Source: Haloterrigena gelatinilytica | GTDB lineage: Archaea > Halobacteriota > Halobacteria > Halobacteriales > Natrialbaceae | Assembly: GCF_013342145.1 (NCBI RefSeq) | Contig: NZ_JABUQZ010000001.1 | Location: forward strand, 434,001 to 498,000 | Direction of reading: 5' to 3' | Length of the DNA: 64,000 nt | Notes under the pieces: generated by a model | Told to the model about the DNA's origin: nothing | What the model saw: the letters and a program-made list of their open reading frames with translations, nothing else | Databases searched by the model: none | In this document: positions 44,324 to 55,876 of the stretch, piece after piece | Layout: the number at the start of each line of letters is the position of its first letter | How positions within the stretch are numbered: the stretch's first letter is position 1 | Made by a program: the position numbers and the translations under genes

Positions 44324-45355
44324 TCAGACGCTCGCGGAACCGAAGACGACCTCGCGGACGTCGTCGACGCCGGCCCGTCGAACCACGGCCCGGACCGGGT
44401 CTCGCGCCCCCGCGAGGTTGTGCGAGTCGCCGTCGAGGACCAGCAGCCGGGCCTCCCTGCCCGGTTCGACGAGCCCGTACTCGAGGTCGGCGATCTCGGC
44501 GCCGTTGATCGTGGCCATCCGGAGGATTTCGGTAGCCGACAGCTCCGACAGCTTGGCGAGGAACTCCATCTCCCGGAACATCGACGGCGAGTTGAGCATC
44601 ACGTTGTCCGTGCCGAGCGCGAGCGTCGTCCGCTCGCTCAGCTCCGTATACGGCGACAGCCCGACGTCGGTCACGAGGTTCGACCGCGGACAGACGACGA
44701 TCGGGACCTCCTGCTCGGCGACGCGGTCCAGGTGGTCCGGCTCGGGGTGGACCATGTGGACCAGAAACTCCGGTTCGAGGTCCAGTGCGGGATCGATGTC
44801 GGTTTCGTCGACCTCGCCGGCGTGGATCCCGAAGGGTTTGCCCGCCTCGCGGGTCGCCTCGCGTTCGGCGTCGAAGTTGGCGTCGTTAGCGCCGCTCGCG
44901 CCGAACCCGTCGCCCGCGTGCATCGCGTCGATCGAGCCGCGACCGAAGGCGATCGGCTCGATCTCGAGGCCGTCGGCGGCCCGTTCGAGCGTCTCGACGC
45001 CCTCGACGCCGCCCTCGCGGAACTCGAGGCAGGACGCGGTGCCCGACTCCTGCATGAACTGCAGCGAGCGACGCATTGCAGCGGCGAGTTCCTCCTGGGA
45101 GGCCCGTCGCAACAAGCGGTGTTTCAGCCCGTCCGGCGGCGCGACGAGTTCCTCGAGGGAGAGCCCGCCGCCCGCTTCCTTCGCGATCGAGTCGCCGATG
45201 TGCGTGTGGGCGTTGACGAACGCCGGCAGGATGATGTCGTCGCTCTCGACCGACGTCTCCTCGATCGCCTCGATCCGACCGTCGTCGCCGATCACGACGC
45301 GACCCTCGACCGGTTCGAACTCGCGACCCCGGAGGATCGTCCCCGTTCGTTCCAT
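44324..45355 (-). CDS. Amidohydrolase-family metal-dependent hydrolase
   Basis: 343 residues of the cytosine-deaminase-like amidohydrolase superfamily. Metal-site motifs: FVNAHTHIGD near 46-55, FGIHAGEVDETD near 177-188 and the catalytic Asp in LGTDNVMLNSPS near 248-259; the C-terminal beta cap resumes with EYGLVEPGREARLLVLDG. The substrate is not evident; N-formyl or deaminase reactions are typical. ATG 45355 is chosen; the longer frame has no conserved sequence. Confidence 0.87.
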   Translation of the reverse strand: MERTGTILRGREFEPVEGRVVIGDDGRIEAIEETSVESDDIILPAFVNAHTHIGDSIAKEAGGGLSLEELVAPPDGLKHRLLRRASQEELAAAMRRSLQFMQESGTASCLEFREGGVEGVETLERAADGLEIEPIAFGRGSIDAMHAGDGFGASGANDANFDAEREATREAGKPFGIHAGEVDETDIDPALDLEPEFLVHMVHPEPDHLDRVAEQEVPIVVCPRSNLVTDVGLSPYTELSERTTLALGTDNVMLNSPSMFREMEFLAKLSELSATEILRMATINGAEIADLEYGLVEPGREARLLVLDGDSHNLAGARDPVRAVVRRAGVDDVREVVFGSASV

Positions 45356-45530
45356 AGGCACGTGTTCGTACCGCGCGCCTTCAACGATTCGGGGTCGGCC
45401 GACTCGACCGCGAACGGGCACTGAACCCGACTGTTCGGTCCCGGGAACGTCCCGTTTCCGCCGTTAGTACGTCTCAGAAGAAGTTCTCGTCTCCATGCCG
45501 ATCGTTGGTTCGGGCTAAATTGAAACGTAA

Positions 45531-47762
<2,232 letters not shown>

Positions 47763-47958
47763 GTCCGGCTGAAACGGACTCGTCGTCTCAGGCGACCGGT
47801 GCTAACGGCTCCAGCGTCGCCGATTTCGGGAAATGGTCCGTCCTGAGTCGAACGCGAGGCACGGGTCGTCGAACTCCGCGCGACGGAACGGGACGACGAG
47901 ATCGACCCGGCCAGCGACGGCGACAGGGGCATAGCGCGTCGGCGCGCCACATCTTCGC

Positions 47959-48420
47959 ATGACCGAATTCGACGTCTTCGAGGAGATCGAACTGTTCGAG
48001 GAGATCGACGCACCGCCCGACGTCGTCTGGGACGTCCTCCTCGAGTTCGACAGCTATCCGGAGTGGAACCCGTTCGTTCGCGCCATCGAGGGGACGCCAG
48101 CGAAGGGCGAACGGTTGCGTGTGCGGATCGCTCCGCCGGACGCTCGCGCGGTGACGTTCGAGCCCGAGGTCGTCGTCGTCGAGGAGAATCACCGCCTCGC
48201 GTGGGTCGGCCGGTTGGTCGTTCCCTTCGCGTTCGACGGCTACCACGAGGTCCGCCTCGAGCCCGTGGCCGACGGCGAACGGACGCGGCTGCTCCACCGC
48301 GAGACGTTCCGCGGCGCGCTCGTTCCGCTGCTGTTCGACCGGGAGTCCCTCGAAAGGGGGTTCGCGGCGATGAACGCGGCTATCAAGGACCGGGCGGAGA
48401 GTCGAATCGCCGCCACGTGA
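47959..48420 (+). CDS. SRPBCC-fold protein
   Basis: 153 residues with the START/Bet v1-like pattern: IELFEEIDAPPDVVWDVLLE at the N-terminus, YPEWNPFVRAIEG near 33-45, and a C-terminal amphipathic helix LERGFAAMNAAIKDRAE. The fold binds hydrophobic ligands; many prokaryotic members have no known substrate. It lies 196 bases after katG, possibly an independent unit. The function is unknown. Confidence 0.86.
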   Translation: MTEFDVFEEIELFEEIDAPPDVVWDVLLEFDSYPEWNPFVRAIEGTPAKGERLRVRIAPPDARAVTFEPEVVVVEENHRLAWVGRLVVPFAFDGYHEVRLEPVADGERTRLLHRETFRGALVPLLFDRESLERGFAAMNAAIKDRAESRIAAT

Positions 48421-48536
48421 TGGGATCAGTAATACGGGGCCGGTGTTCAGAAGTTCGGTCGGCTCTCGCGCCCGGCATCGCGAGCAGATCGCTGTCCGAT
48501 AGTTAGTCTTTTAACAGTTGTGCGAAGGTTAGACGT

Positions 48537-48716
48537 ATGGACACGCGAGGGAACGAATGGGCTCCGCTATTCGTCGTCGGGATGGGGCTCGTGGTCGTCG
48601 GCTCGCTCCTGTTGGAGACAACAGCGTGGTCTCTCCAGTACGCGGTACTGGGACTCGGACTCCTCACGGTCGCCGGTTCGGCCTATCGGGCGACGACGGA
48701 CTCCGTTGCCGGTTGA
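48537..48716 (+). CDS. Small membrane protein with two helices (59 aa)
   Basis: MDTRGNEWAPLFVVGMGLVV opens the protein. Helices at about 8-28 and 34-52 are separated by a short loop; the tail is YRATTDSVAG. ATG 48537 follows an AT-richer leader (AGTCTTTTAACAG). It is convergent with the HAD gene. I do not recognise the family. Confidence 0.65.
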   Translation: MDTRGNEWAPLFVVGMGLVVVGSLLLETTAWSLQYAVLGLGLLTVAGSAYRATTDSVAG

Positions 48717-48772
48717 TCTCCACGCTGTCGTCGGAACTCGTCCGATGAGCGGCTGAAAACATCCGCGATCGG

Positions 48773-49426
48773 TTACAGTAACTCGGGAATAGCCTCGAGG
48801 CTCTCGATTTCGACGGTCGGCTCTCGCGGGAGCCCCACGCCCTCGACGTGATCGCGCCGGAGGAAGGCGGCGTCGATGCCGGCGGCGTCGGCCGCCTCGA
48901 CGTCGACCCAGCTGTCGCCGACGAACAGCGCGTCGTCGGCGTCGAGTTCCTCGAGCGCGAGTTCGAGGTAGTACGGCGTCGGCTTCTTGCGATCGATCCC
49001 CTTCACCGTCGGCTCGCGGCCGTACCAGACGTCGAACCAGTCGAGTTCGAAGTGGGAGACGATGTTACCGATCGTCTCGTGTTGGTTGTTGCTGACGATC
49101 GCCGTCGCGACCTCGAGGTCGCGGATCGCGTCGATATCGTCGTAGAGACGTTTCCGGCCGGCCTCGATCTCCTCGAGTTGGGCCGCGACGGCGGCGTGTT
49201 CGCGGGCCGTCCAGAGTTCGTGGGGATCGACGTCGTGGGTGTCGGCGACCTCGCGCAGCGAGTCGACGCTCGGCCCCATTACGGTCCGGACGTGCTCGGA
49301 CGGCGGGTCGACGACGCCGACGGCCGCGAAGGCGTCGTGCATCGCGTCGATGAGCACCTCGCGATCGGTCGGCGTCGTCAGCACGCCGTCGTTGTCGAAG
49401 AGGACTGCGTCGTAGGCTGCGTCCAT
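48773..49426 (-). CDS. HAD-superfamily phosphatase (PGPase-like)
   Basis: A 217-residue HAD hydrolase. Motif I VLFDNDGVLTTP (nucleophile Asp near residue 11), motif II IVSNNQHE near 111-118, motif III lysine in DRKKPTPYYLE near 145-155 and motif IV FVGDSWVDVEAAD near 168-180. The cap is helical, as in phosphoglycolate phosphatase-like enzymes. ATG 49426 (MDAAYDAV) is chosen; the frame upstream is not conserved. The substrate is unassigned. Confidence 0.9.
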   Translation of the reverse strand: MDAAYDAVLFDNDGVLTTPTDREVLIDAMHDAFAAVGVVDPPSEHVRTVMGPSVDSLREVADTHDVDPHELWTAREHAAVAAQLEEIEAGRKRLYDDIDAIRDLEVATAIVSNNQHETIGNIVSHFELDWFDVWYGREPTVKGIDRKKPTPYYLELALEELDADDALFVGDSWVDVEAADAAGIDAAFLRRDHVEGVGLPREPTVEIESLEAIPELL

Positions 49427-49571
49427 TCGGGACCGTTCGCTACGATCCGGGGGGATTTCGGTGTTGTGCTCGAGGGCTCCCGATCCGTCGCGGTCGCGAA
49501 CGGCGTCGCCGTGCGACGTAGCGTGTGCATGCACGGCGCTAACTCCCACCAGGTTCCTACGCCCGTCGCCT

Positions 49572-49736
49572 CTGGGATTTCTCGAGCGACTCGAGCGGAC
49601 GATACCCACCGACGACGGTGTCGAGTACCAGTGTCCATCGTGCGGGGCCGTCTTCGAGACGGCGCACGAACGGTGTCCGAAGTGCGCGGAGTTGGACGTC
49701 CGCAAACGGGGGAGCTTCGAGTTTCGGCCGGAGTGA
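49572..49736 (+). CDS. Small zinc-ribbon protein with uncertain, probably non-ATG start
   Basis: About 54 residues: GFLERLERTIPTDDGVEYQC, then two CxxC pairs (CPSC and CPKC) 15 residues apart, ending RGSFEFRPE. The pattern (short amphipathic helix, then a two-pair zinc ribbon) is common in haloarchaeal micro-proteins. There is no ATG in the right place: CTG 49572 gives the family-like N-terminus, while GTG 49461 would add 37 unconserved residues. Divergent from the HAD gene. Confidence 0.5.
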   Translation: MGFLERLERTIPTDDGVEYQCPSCGAVFETAHERCPKCAELDVRKRGSFEFRPE

Positions 49737-49911
49737 CGACCCGGGGATCGAACCCGTCCGCTCGTTCGCTTCTTCCGTCGAGTCGTCTCGAGTCGAGCCG
49801 CAGGTTCAAGTACGGACGGGCGACCAGCATCGGCGATGGAATCCCTGCTTCACCCGCCCCGTCGCTCGAGGCGCACAGACAGCAACTCGCCGCGCGGGCT
49901 CCCGGAGGCCG

Positions 49912-50508
49912 ATGGGGCATAGAGCGCTCGTCGCCTACCGGCGACCGGACCGGCGGTACGACCTCCGGTACAGCCACTGGGGCGGCGAGGACGTCACCCT
50001 CGCCGACCGGATCAGCGCGGAGACCCCGCTGGGCGACGGCGACGTCGACGGCGACCTGCTCGCGGCGGCGATCGACCGCGACCGACTCCTGATCGAGTAC
50101 CTCGATCCCTGCTGCTACGAGGCGCTGTACGTCGTCGAACCCGGCGGGGACTACCGCGTCACGGCCTACCGCGTCTGCTGGCTCGAGTGGCCCGACGGAC
50201 GCGACGGGGGTCGCGGCGCGATCGTCGCCGTCGAAAACGACGCCGCGGACCGCCGGGTGCGGACGTGGTTTCGCGCGACGAAGACGACGCTCGCCGACGT
50301 CGTCGAGATGGGCGTCCTCTCGTGGCGCGCGGCCCGTACCTACCTCGAGGCCCGGATCTGCGAGGACGAGGACGGCGCGGTCTACACGTACGGCGCGTCG
50401 GATACCGACACCGTCGACTACGCGTCGTCGCCCAACGAGTGGTTCGACGAGGACGGGCGGGACGGATGGGAACGAAACGAGGGCCGGAATCCGGACGAGG
50501 ACCGCTAG
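49912..50508 (+). CDS. Haloarchaeal protein of unknown function (DUF6735-like)
   Basis: 198 residues starting MGHRALVAYRRPDRRYDLRY, an opening I associate with a haloarchaeal family annotated DUF6735; this is from memory. Further features are the SHWGGEDVTLADRI stretch, LIEYLDPCCYEALYVVEPGG with a Cys pair near residue 65, and a very acidic C-terminus. No membrane span or signal. Its TAG stop overlaps the stop of the convergent MutS-like gene through the palindrome CTAG. Confidence 0.7.
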   Translation: MGHRALVAYRRPDRRYDLRYSHWGGEDVTLADRISAETPLGDGDVDGDLLAAAIDRDRLLIEYLDPCCYEALYVVEPGGDYRVTAYRVCWLEWPDGRDGGRGAIVAVENDAADRRVRTWFRATKTTLADVVEMGVLSWRAARTYLEARICEDEDGAVYTYGASDTDTVDYASSPNEWFDEDGRDGWERNEGRNPDEDR

Positions 50509-52292
50509 TCGGTCCCCGTCTCCGTCCAGCGGGCGTCGGCCAGCGTCCGCTGGACGACGTCGTTGCCGACCGCCTCGGCGAGCGTCTCGAAGCCCGCGCG
50601 TTCGCCGCGCTCGTCGGCGTTCGCGACGAGTCGCGAGACGATGAACTCCGGCGTCGACCGCCCGACCGTATCGAACCGGGGCTGGTAGTCGACCAGCAAC
50701 TCGAGGTCGGGGTTCAGCCCCTCCGCGAAGATGCCGTCGACCCGCGCCTCCGGCGGCAGCGGCTCTAAGTCGTCCGCGAGGTGGGTGACGAAGACGCCCA
50801 GCGCGTCGCGGTCGACGGAGAGCGTCACCAACCCGTGCAGGAGGTCGGCCGCGCTGCCGGGTTCGGTGATCGCCTCGAACTCGTCGACCAACATTAGAGT
50901 GCGTCCGCCGGCCGACAGCGGCGGCACGATCGAGCGCAGCGTCGACTCGAGGACGCCCGCGTTGAAACTCGCGTGACGACGGTGGAAGACCAGCGAGTCG
51001 ACCGGCGTCACCTCCGCCCGCTCGGCGGGGACGGGCAGCCCCATCATCGCCAGCAGGACGACCTGACACAGCGTCTCGAGCAGCGTCGTCTTCCCGCCGC
51101 TGTTGGCCCCGGTGAGCACGGAGACGCGCTCCTCGCCGGGAACCGCGTTTACGCCCGCCGGCACCGCGGTCACGCCGTGGTCGCCGAGCGCGTAGGTGAC
51201 CGGCTGGACGGACTCGTCGTCCACGGCGGCGAGGGTGAGGTTTCGGGCGTCGACGACGGAGACGGCCGCGTCCGGGCTCTCGACGAACGTCGGCCGGGTA
51301 CAGTCGTACTCGAGGGCGAACCGGGCCAACGAGAGGTGCAGGGCGATGTCGTCGACGGCGGAGACGGCCCGCTCGACGGCGTCGTCCGTCTCCTCGAGGG
51401 TCGCCTCGAGTTCGCTCGCGACGGTCTCCTCGCGCTCGTCGATCGCGTCGGTGAGGTCGCTCCGGAGGGTTCGCAGCGTGGCGCCGACGAAGTCCGTCGC
51501 GTCGGTCGCGTCCGTCGGCATCGCGTCGCGAACCCGGTCGACGGTCACCGCCGTCTCGGTCAGCAGGTGGTCCTCGAAGGCCTCGCGGAACCGGCCGACG
51601 TCGCGAACCCCGTCCGACCGCAACTCCTCGATCAACTCGAGGGCGTTGGCGTCCATGTCCTCGACCGCGCCGAGCGCCTCCCGCAGGCGGTCGAGTTCCT
51701 CGTCGGCGCCCTCGCGCACTCGCCCGCGGTCGCCGTCCAGCGCCGCGAGCGCCTCGGCGGCCTCCGCGAGTCGGTCCCGCTCGAGATCCGCGACGGCGGC
51801 GAACGGGCCCGAGTCCACGCCGGCCTCGAGCAGGGCGAGCGCGGCCTCGACGGCGGCGCGCTCGCTCCCCGCGCGCTCGTCGTAGCGCTCGTAGGCCGCG
51901 AGCACGGCTTCGCGGTCGTCCGTCTCGAGCGCCGCCCAGGCGTCCCGAGCCGCGAGGACGTCGTCCAATCGATCCTCCATGGCCCCGCGCTCGGTCAGCG
52001 GCGTCAGCACGCGAATCCGGTCGGCCGCGCGCTGCGTGACGGCGTGTTCGACCGCCAGATCCAGCAGTTCCTTATACGCCGATCGGGCGTCGCTCGTCGC
52101 CAGCACGTCCATCCCGCCACCGCCCGTCGCTCGGCGCAGGATCCGCGTCGCCCGGCCGCGAGCGAGGCCGGCGTCCGCGAGCGCCCGCACGTCGCCGCTC
52201 TCGATCGCCTCGATCGCGCGGTCCCGTCCCAGTTCCTCGACCAGCGTCGCCCGCGTCTTCGGCCCGACGCCCCAGTACTCCTCGAGTCGCAT
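50505..52292 (-). CDS. MutS-related ATPase without mismatch-recognition domain
   Basis: 595 residues. An N-terminal helix-hairpin-helix region (5-60, YWGVGPKTRATLVEEL) leads into a long, acidic, mostly helical clamp/lever section (100-340) and a C-terminal MutS ATPase with Walker A LTGANSGGKTTLLE near 391-404 and Walker B TLMLVDEFEAI near 460-470. The Phe-x-Glu mismatch-binding domain of MutS1 is absent, as in MutS2/MutS5-type proteins, but no Smr nuclease domain is seen. Likely roles are recombination control or branched-DNA handling. ATG 52292 is the best start. Confidence 0.85.
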   Translation of the reverse strand: MRLEEYWGVGPKTRATLVEELGRDRAIEAIESGDVRALADAGLARGRATRILRRATGGGGMDVLATSDARSAYKELLDLAVEHAVTQRAADRIRVLTPLTERGAMEDRLDDVLAARDAWAALETDDREAVLAAYERYDERAGSERAAVEAALALLEAGVDSGPFAAVADLERDRLAEAAEALAALDGDRGRVREGADEELDRLREALGAVEDMDANALELIEELRSDGVRDVGRFREAFEDHLLTETAVTVDRVRDAMPTDATDATDFVGATLRTLRSDLTDAIDEREETVASELEATLEETDDAVERAVSAVDDIALHLSLARFALEYDCTRPTFVESPDAAVSVVDARNLTLAAVDDESVQPVTYALGDHGVTAVPAGVNAVPGEERVSVLTGANSGGKTTLLETLCQVVLLAMMGLPVPAERAEVTPVDSLVFHRRHASFNAGVLESTLRSIVPPLSAGGRTLMLVDEFEAITEPGSAADLLHGLVTLSVDRDALGVFVTHLADDLEPLPPEARVDGIFAEGLNPDLELLVDYQPRFDTVGRSTPEFIVSRLVANADERGERAGFETLAEAVGNDVVQRTLADARWTETGTD

Positions 52293-52400
52293 ACTCGTCG
52301 GATTCGAGGCAACCGTCTTGAACACTGTGCCTCGAGTCGTCTCGACGGTCCGAATCGGCGAGCCGCGACGCGCGCGATTCGCCGACCCTCGTCGACAACC

Positions 52401-53792
52401 CTAGTAGAAGAGGCTGAAGAGACCGAACTGAACGGGAAGCAAGAGCAGGATCGTCGCGACCGAGCAGGCGACCGTGGCGACGATCAACTCCCGCGTCCGG
52501 ACGTCGCCCTCGTTCAGAATGACGATGAGGACCGCCGACTGGTAGGGGAAGAAGTACGAACTCAGCGCCATCGTTTCCGCGAGCAAGACGGGCGTGAACG
52601 GGAGCCCCGCCGCGTCGATGTACGGGATCAGGATCGGCGTCAGCACGCTCGCGACGGCCACCCCCTCCATCAGGAAGGTCAGCGCGAACGTGATGCAGAA
52701 GACGGCGGCGAGAACGACCGCGAGCGGTCCGTCGGAGGGGACGAACGCGAGTAGCCGGGTCGCCGCACTGTCGGTGAACCCGGTTCGGGTCAGTCCGTCG
52801 CCGATCGCGAACACCGCGGCGATGAAAAAGAGGATCGTGAAGTCGACGTCGCTCCCGACGGTCTCGAAGTCGGCGACGCCGAGGGAGGGCAGGTACGCCA
52901 GGATGACGACGGCGACCGCACCGACCACCGGGTGGAAGCCGTGGACGAAGTCCGTCGCCCAGATCAGCGTCCCGACGAGCAGGAACGCGAGCATCCGTCG
53001 CTGGGCTCCGCCGTCGGCCGTCCGCTCGTCTCCGGGCAGTTCGAAACTCGAGTCGGCCGCGGGCCGGAAGAGTGCGTAGACGATGCCGACGACCAGCAGC
53101 ACGCGGAGAAGTCCCATGACGGGGTACATGTGGAGCGACCACTCGGACCAGGAGATGGTGTGGCCGGCGATCGACTCCCCGAACCCGGAGATGATGATGT
53201 TCGGCAGGTCCGCGGTCAGAATCCCCGCCGAGCCGTAGAACGTGGCGAACAGCGGGCCGAGATAGAGGCCGACCTGCGCCCGGCGGGAGTCGAACAGGGA
53301 GCCGAGTTCCCGGAGGACGGGCGCGAGCGCGAGGATGCGGACCAGCGCCGACGGCACGAGGAAGGCAAGCGCGTGGGCGCCGATCGAGAGCGCGAGCAAC
53401 AGGCGACGGTACGCTCGGAGCGAGTCGCCGTCGGCCGCATCGCCGATGCTCCTGGTCGCGATCCACCGACCGACGCCGTTCGCGAGCCCGCTCTGGCGCG
53501 TCGCCTCGCCCATCAGTAACCCGAAGCCGATGAGCCACGTCGCCGGCTTCTGGAATCCGGCGAGCGCGAGTTCCGTCGAGACGGCGACGGCGATCAGCCC
53601 GAGCGCGATCAGCCCCGTGTACGACGGCGGGACCGGCGTCAGGACCCAGAGGACGATACAGAAGAGCGTGATCGAGAGCATCGTCGCCGCCGATCCCGAG
53701 GCGAGAACCCACGTCGCGACGGCGACGGCGGCAGCGAGCGGGAACGCCACCGCCGGCGATCGAGCCACGTCGATCGCGTTCGGTCGGTTCAT
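52401..53792 (-). CDS. SLC13/DASS-family permease
   Basis: A 463-residue transporter with about 11-12 hydrophobic helices. The conserved substrate-loop patterns are GSAGILTADLPNIIISGFGE near 189-208 and SSYFFPYQSAVLIVILNEGD near 415-434, which correspond to the two SNT-like hairpins of Na+/dicarboxylate symporters, here degenerate. Substrates in the family are dicarboxylates, sulfate or phosphate; none can be assigned. ATG 53792. Confidence 0.87.
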   Translation of the reverse strand: MNRPNAIDVARSPAVAFPLAAAVAVATWVLASGSAATMLSITLFCIVLWVLTPVPPSYTGLIALGLIAVAVSTELALAGFQKPATWLIGFGLLMGEATRQSGLANGVGRWIATRSIGDAADGDSLRAYRRLLLALSIGAHALAFLVPSALVRILALAPVLRELGSLFDSRRAQVGLYLGPLFATFYGSAGILTADLPNIIISGFGESIAGHTISWSEWSLHMYPVMGLLRVLLVVGIVYALFRPAADSSFELPGDERTADGGAQRRMLAFLLVGTLIWATDFVHGFHPVVGAVAVVILAYLPSLGVADFETVGSDVDFTILFFIAAVFAIGDGLTRTGFTDSAATRLLAFVPSDGPLAVVLAAVFCITFALTFLMEGVAVASVLTPILIPYIDAAGLPFTPVLLAETMALSSYFFPYQSAVLIVILNEGDVRTRELIVATVACSVATILLLLPVQFGLFSLFY

Positions 53793-54139
53793 TGAACAGT
53801 GTTCTCCGATGCAATAGCAAAATTGCCGTGATTTATCGGTCGCCCCTCACACGACTCGAGGACCCCGACGAGGCTACCGATCGTCCGGCGACCGCGAACC
53901 CCCCTCACGTTCGTGGTGGCTACCGCGATCGCGGATCGGCAGATCGTATCGCTCGGTCGAAAACGCCGTCGCTGACGATCGGCTTTCGGCCACCGCCGCG
54001 GGTCGGGCTCGCGATGAGACGTCGCCGTCGCGTCGTTCCGCGAGAAGTGTGCACGATCGTGCCTACATTTTTGCCGCGACGGGAGCTGATGAGGCACAAA
54101 CACGGGGATTTTTATCGACTGGGCCCCCTACGGACGACC
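53793..54139. promoter_or_regulatory. Divergent intergenic region with purF promoter
   Basis: 347 bases without a supported gene. ATTTTTATC at 54108-54115 is a TATA box placed to start transcription at the purF ATG 54140. The left part, next to the SLC13 gene, shows AT-richer sequence (GCAATAGCAAAATTGCC) that probably holds that gene's promoter. Confidence 0.6.
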
Positions 54140-55651
54140 ATGACTGATGGGCGGGGCGAGACTCCCCGGCGAACAGGGATGACCGAAAAGTGCGGCGTCG
54201 TCGGCGTCTCACTCGACGGTCGAGACGCGGCGCGGCCGTTGTACTACGCGCTCTACGCGCTCCAGCACCGCGGCCAGGAGTCTGCCGGAATCGTCACCCA
54301 CGACGGCTTCCAGCAGCACAGCCACGTCGAGATGGGCCTCGTGGGCGACGCCTTCGGCGAGGACGACCTCGACACGCTCAACGGGGCAGCGGGGATCGGC
54401 CACGTCCGGTATCCGACGGCCGGCTCGGTCGATTCCTCGTGTGCCCAGCCGTTCTCCGTCTCCTTCAAGAGCGGTTCGCTGGGGCTTTCCCACAACGGGA
54501 ACCTCGTCAACGCCGACGAGATCCGCGACGAACTCGCCGCCGCGGGCCACGCCTTCACCAGCGACGGCGACACCGAGGTCATCGCCCACGACCTCGCGCG
54601 CAACTTACTCGAGGAGGATCTCGTTCGCGCGGTCAAGCACACGATGCAACGCATTCACGGCTCGTACTCGCTGACGATCAGCCACGACGACACTATCCTC
54701 GGGGTGCGCGACCCGCAGGGGAACCGGCCGCTCTGTATCGGCGAACTCGAGGACGGCTACATCCTCGCCTCGGAATCGGCGGCGATCGACACGTTAGACG
54801 GCGAACTCGTCCGCGACGTGCGACCGGGCGAACTCGTCGTTCTACAGGACGACGGCCAGGGCTTCGACTCCTACCAGCTGGTCGAGGAGGAGAACACGGC
54901 CCACTGCTTCTTCGAACACGTCTACTTCGCCCGCCCCGACAGCGTCATCGACGAAACGCTGGTCTACGAGGCCCGCCGAAACCTCGGCCGCAAGCTCTGG
55001 GAGGAAAGCGGCGTCGAGACCGACGTCGTGATGCCGGTTCCCGACTCCGGACGGGCCTTCGCCTCGGGCTACGCCGACGCCGCGAGCGAGACGACCGCCG
55101 ACGGCGAGCCTCGAGACGCCGAAGACGACGGCGTCGAGTTCGCCGAGGGACTGATGAAGAACCGCTACGTCGGCCGGACGTTCATCATGCCGACCCAGGA
55201 CGAGCGCGAACGCGCGGTGCGGCTGAAGCTCAACCCGATCAAATCGACGATCGAGGGCAAGACCGTCACGGTCATCGACGACTCGATCGTCCGCGGGACG
55301 ACCTCCACGCAACTGGTCCAACTGCTCAAGGACTGCGGCGCCGAGGAGGTCCACGTCCGCATCGGCGCCCCGGCGATCGTCGCCCCCTGTTACATGGGGA
55401 TCGACATGGCCACCCGCGAGGAACTGATCGCTTCCGACAAGTCCACCGCCGAAATTCGCAACGAAATTCAGGCAGACAGTCTCGCCTACCTCTCGACCGA
55501 CGCCGTCGCCGACGTCCTCGGGAAGGAGCGCCTCGACCTCTGTCTGGGCTGTGTCACCGGCGAGTACCCCTACGACATCGAGGGCGAGGAGACCGACCGC
55601 GACGTCTCCCGTCCCGATATCGGCGGGCAGCAGCTGCCGGCGGACGACTAA
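54140..55651 (+). CDS. purF: Amidophosphoribosyltransferase
   Basis: 503 residues, catalysing PRPP plus glutamine to phosphoribosylamine, the first step of purine synthesis. The glutaminase nucleophile is the Cys of KCGVVGVSLDG (residue 18 from this start), after a short propeptide. GIGHVRYPTAG and LSHNGNLVN are glutaminase-domain motifs; VTVIDDSIVRGTTS near 378-391 is the PRPP-binding loop. ATG 54140 fits a leaderless transcript from the TATA box; ATG 54179 (MTEKCGVV) is the alternative. Confidence 0.96.
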   Translation: MTDGRGETPRRTGMTEKCGVVGVSLDGRDAARPLYYALYALQHRGQESAGIVTHDGFQQHSHVEMGLVGDAFGEDDLDTLNGAAGIGHVRYPTAGSVDSSCAQPFSVSFKSGSLGLSHNGNLVNADEIRDELAAAGHAFTSDGDTEVIAHDLARNLLEEDLVRAVKHTMQRIHGSYSLTISHDDTILGVRDPQGNRPLCIGELEDGYILASESAAIDTLDGELVRDVRPGELVVLQDDGQGFDSYQLVEEENTAHCFFEHVYFARPDSVIDETLVYEARRNLGRKLWEESGVETDVVMPVPDSGRAFASGYADAASETTADGEPRDAEDDGVEFAEGLMKNRYVGRTFIMPTQDERERAVRLKLNPIKSTIEGKTVTVIDDSIVRGTTSTQLVQLLKDCGAEEVHVRIGAPAIVAPCYMGIDMATREELIASDKSTAEIRNEIQADSLAYLSTDAVADVLGKERLDLCLGCVTGEYPYDIEGEETDRDVSRPDIGGQQLPADD

Positions 55652-55729
55652 CAACCTTTTACTCTGCGGTCTGGCGCGCTGGCGGCGGCATAGCTGCCGC
55701 ACAGCGCACCGTCCCTCGGTAAAAGGTTG
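55652..55729. repeat. Long imperfect hairpin directly after purF
   Basis: Perfect 11-bp outer arms CAACCTTTTAC (55652-55662) and GTAAAAGGTTG (55719-55729) start at the base after the purF stop. The 56-base interior is itself largely self-complementary, centred on GCGGCA-TAGC-TGCCGC. The outline resembles a miniature inverted-repeat element or a large termination hairpin. Downstream (55757-55815) are further short palindromic GCTCGCTCACTTCGTTCGCTC-like stretches. Confidence 0.7.
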
Positions 55730-55876
55730 ATCAAAAGCACTCCTCCTTCCCCTTCGCTCGTTACACTCGCTCCGGGTCAGTCGTCGGCCCGCTCGCTCAC
55801 TTCGTTCGCTCGCGGTTGCTATCGGTCCCGCTGAACCTAACCCTAACACGAAAACCGAGTTCGTGTTCGAGCGACC

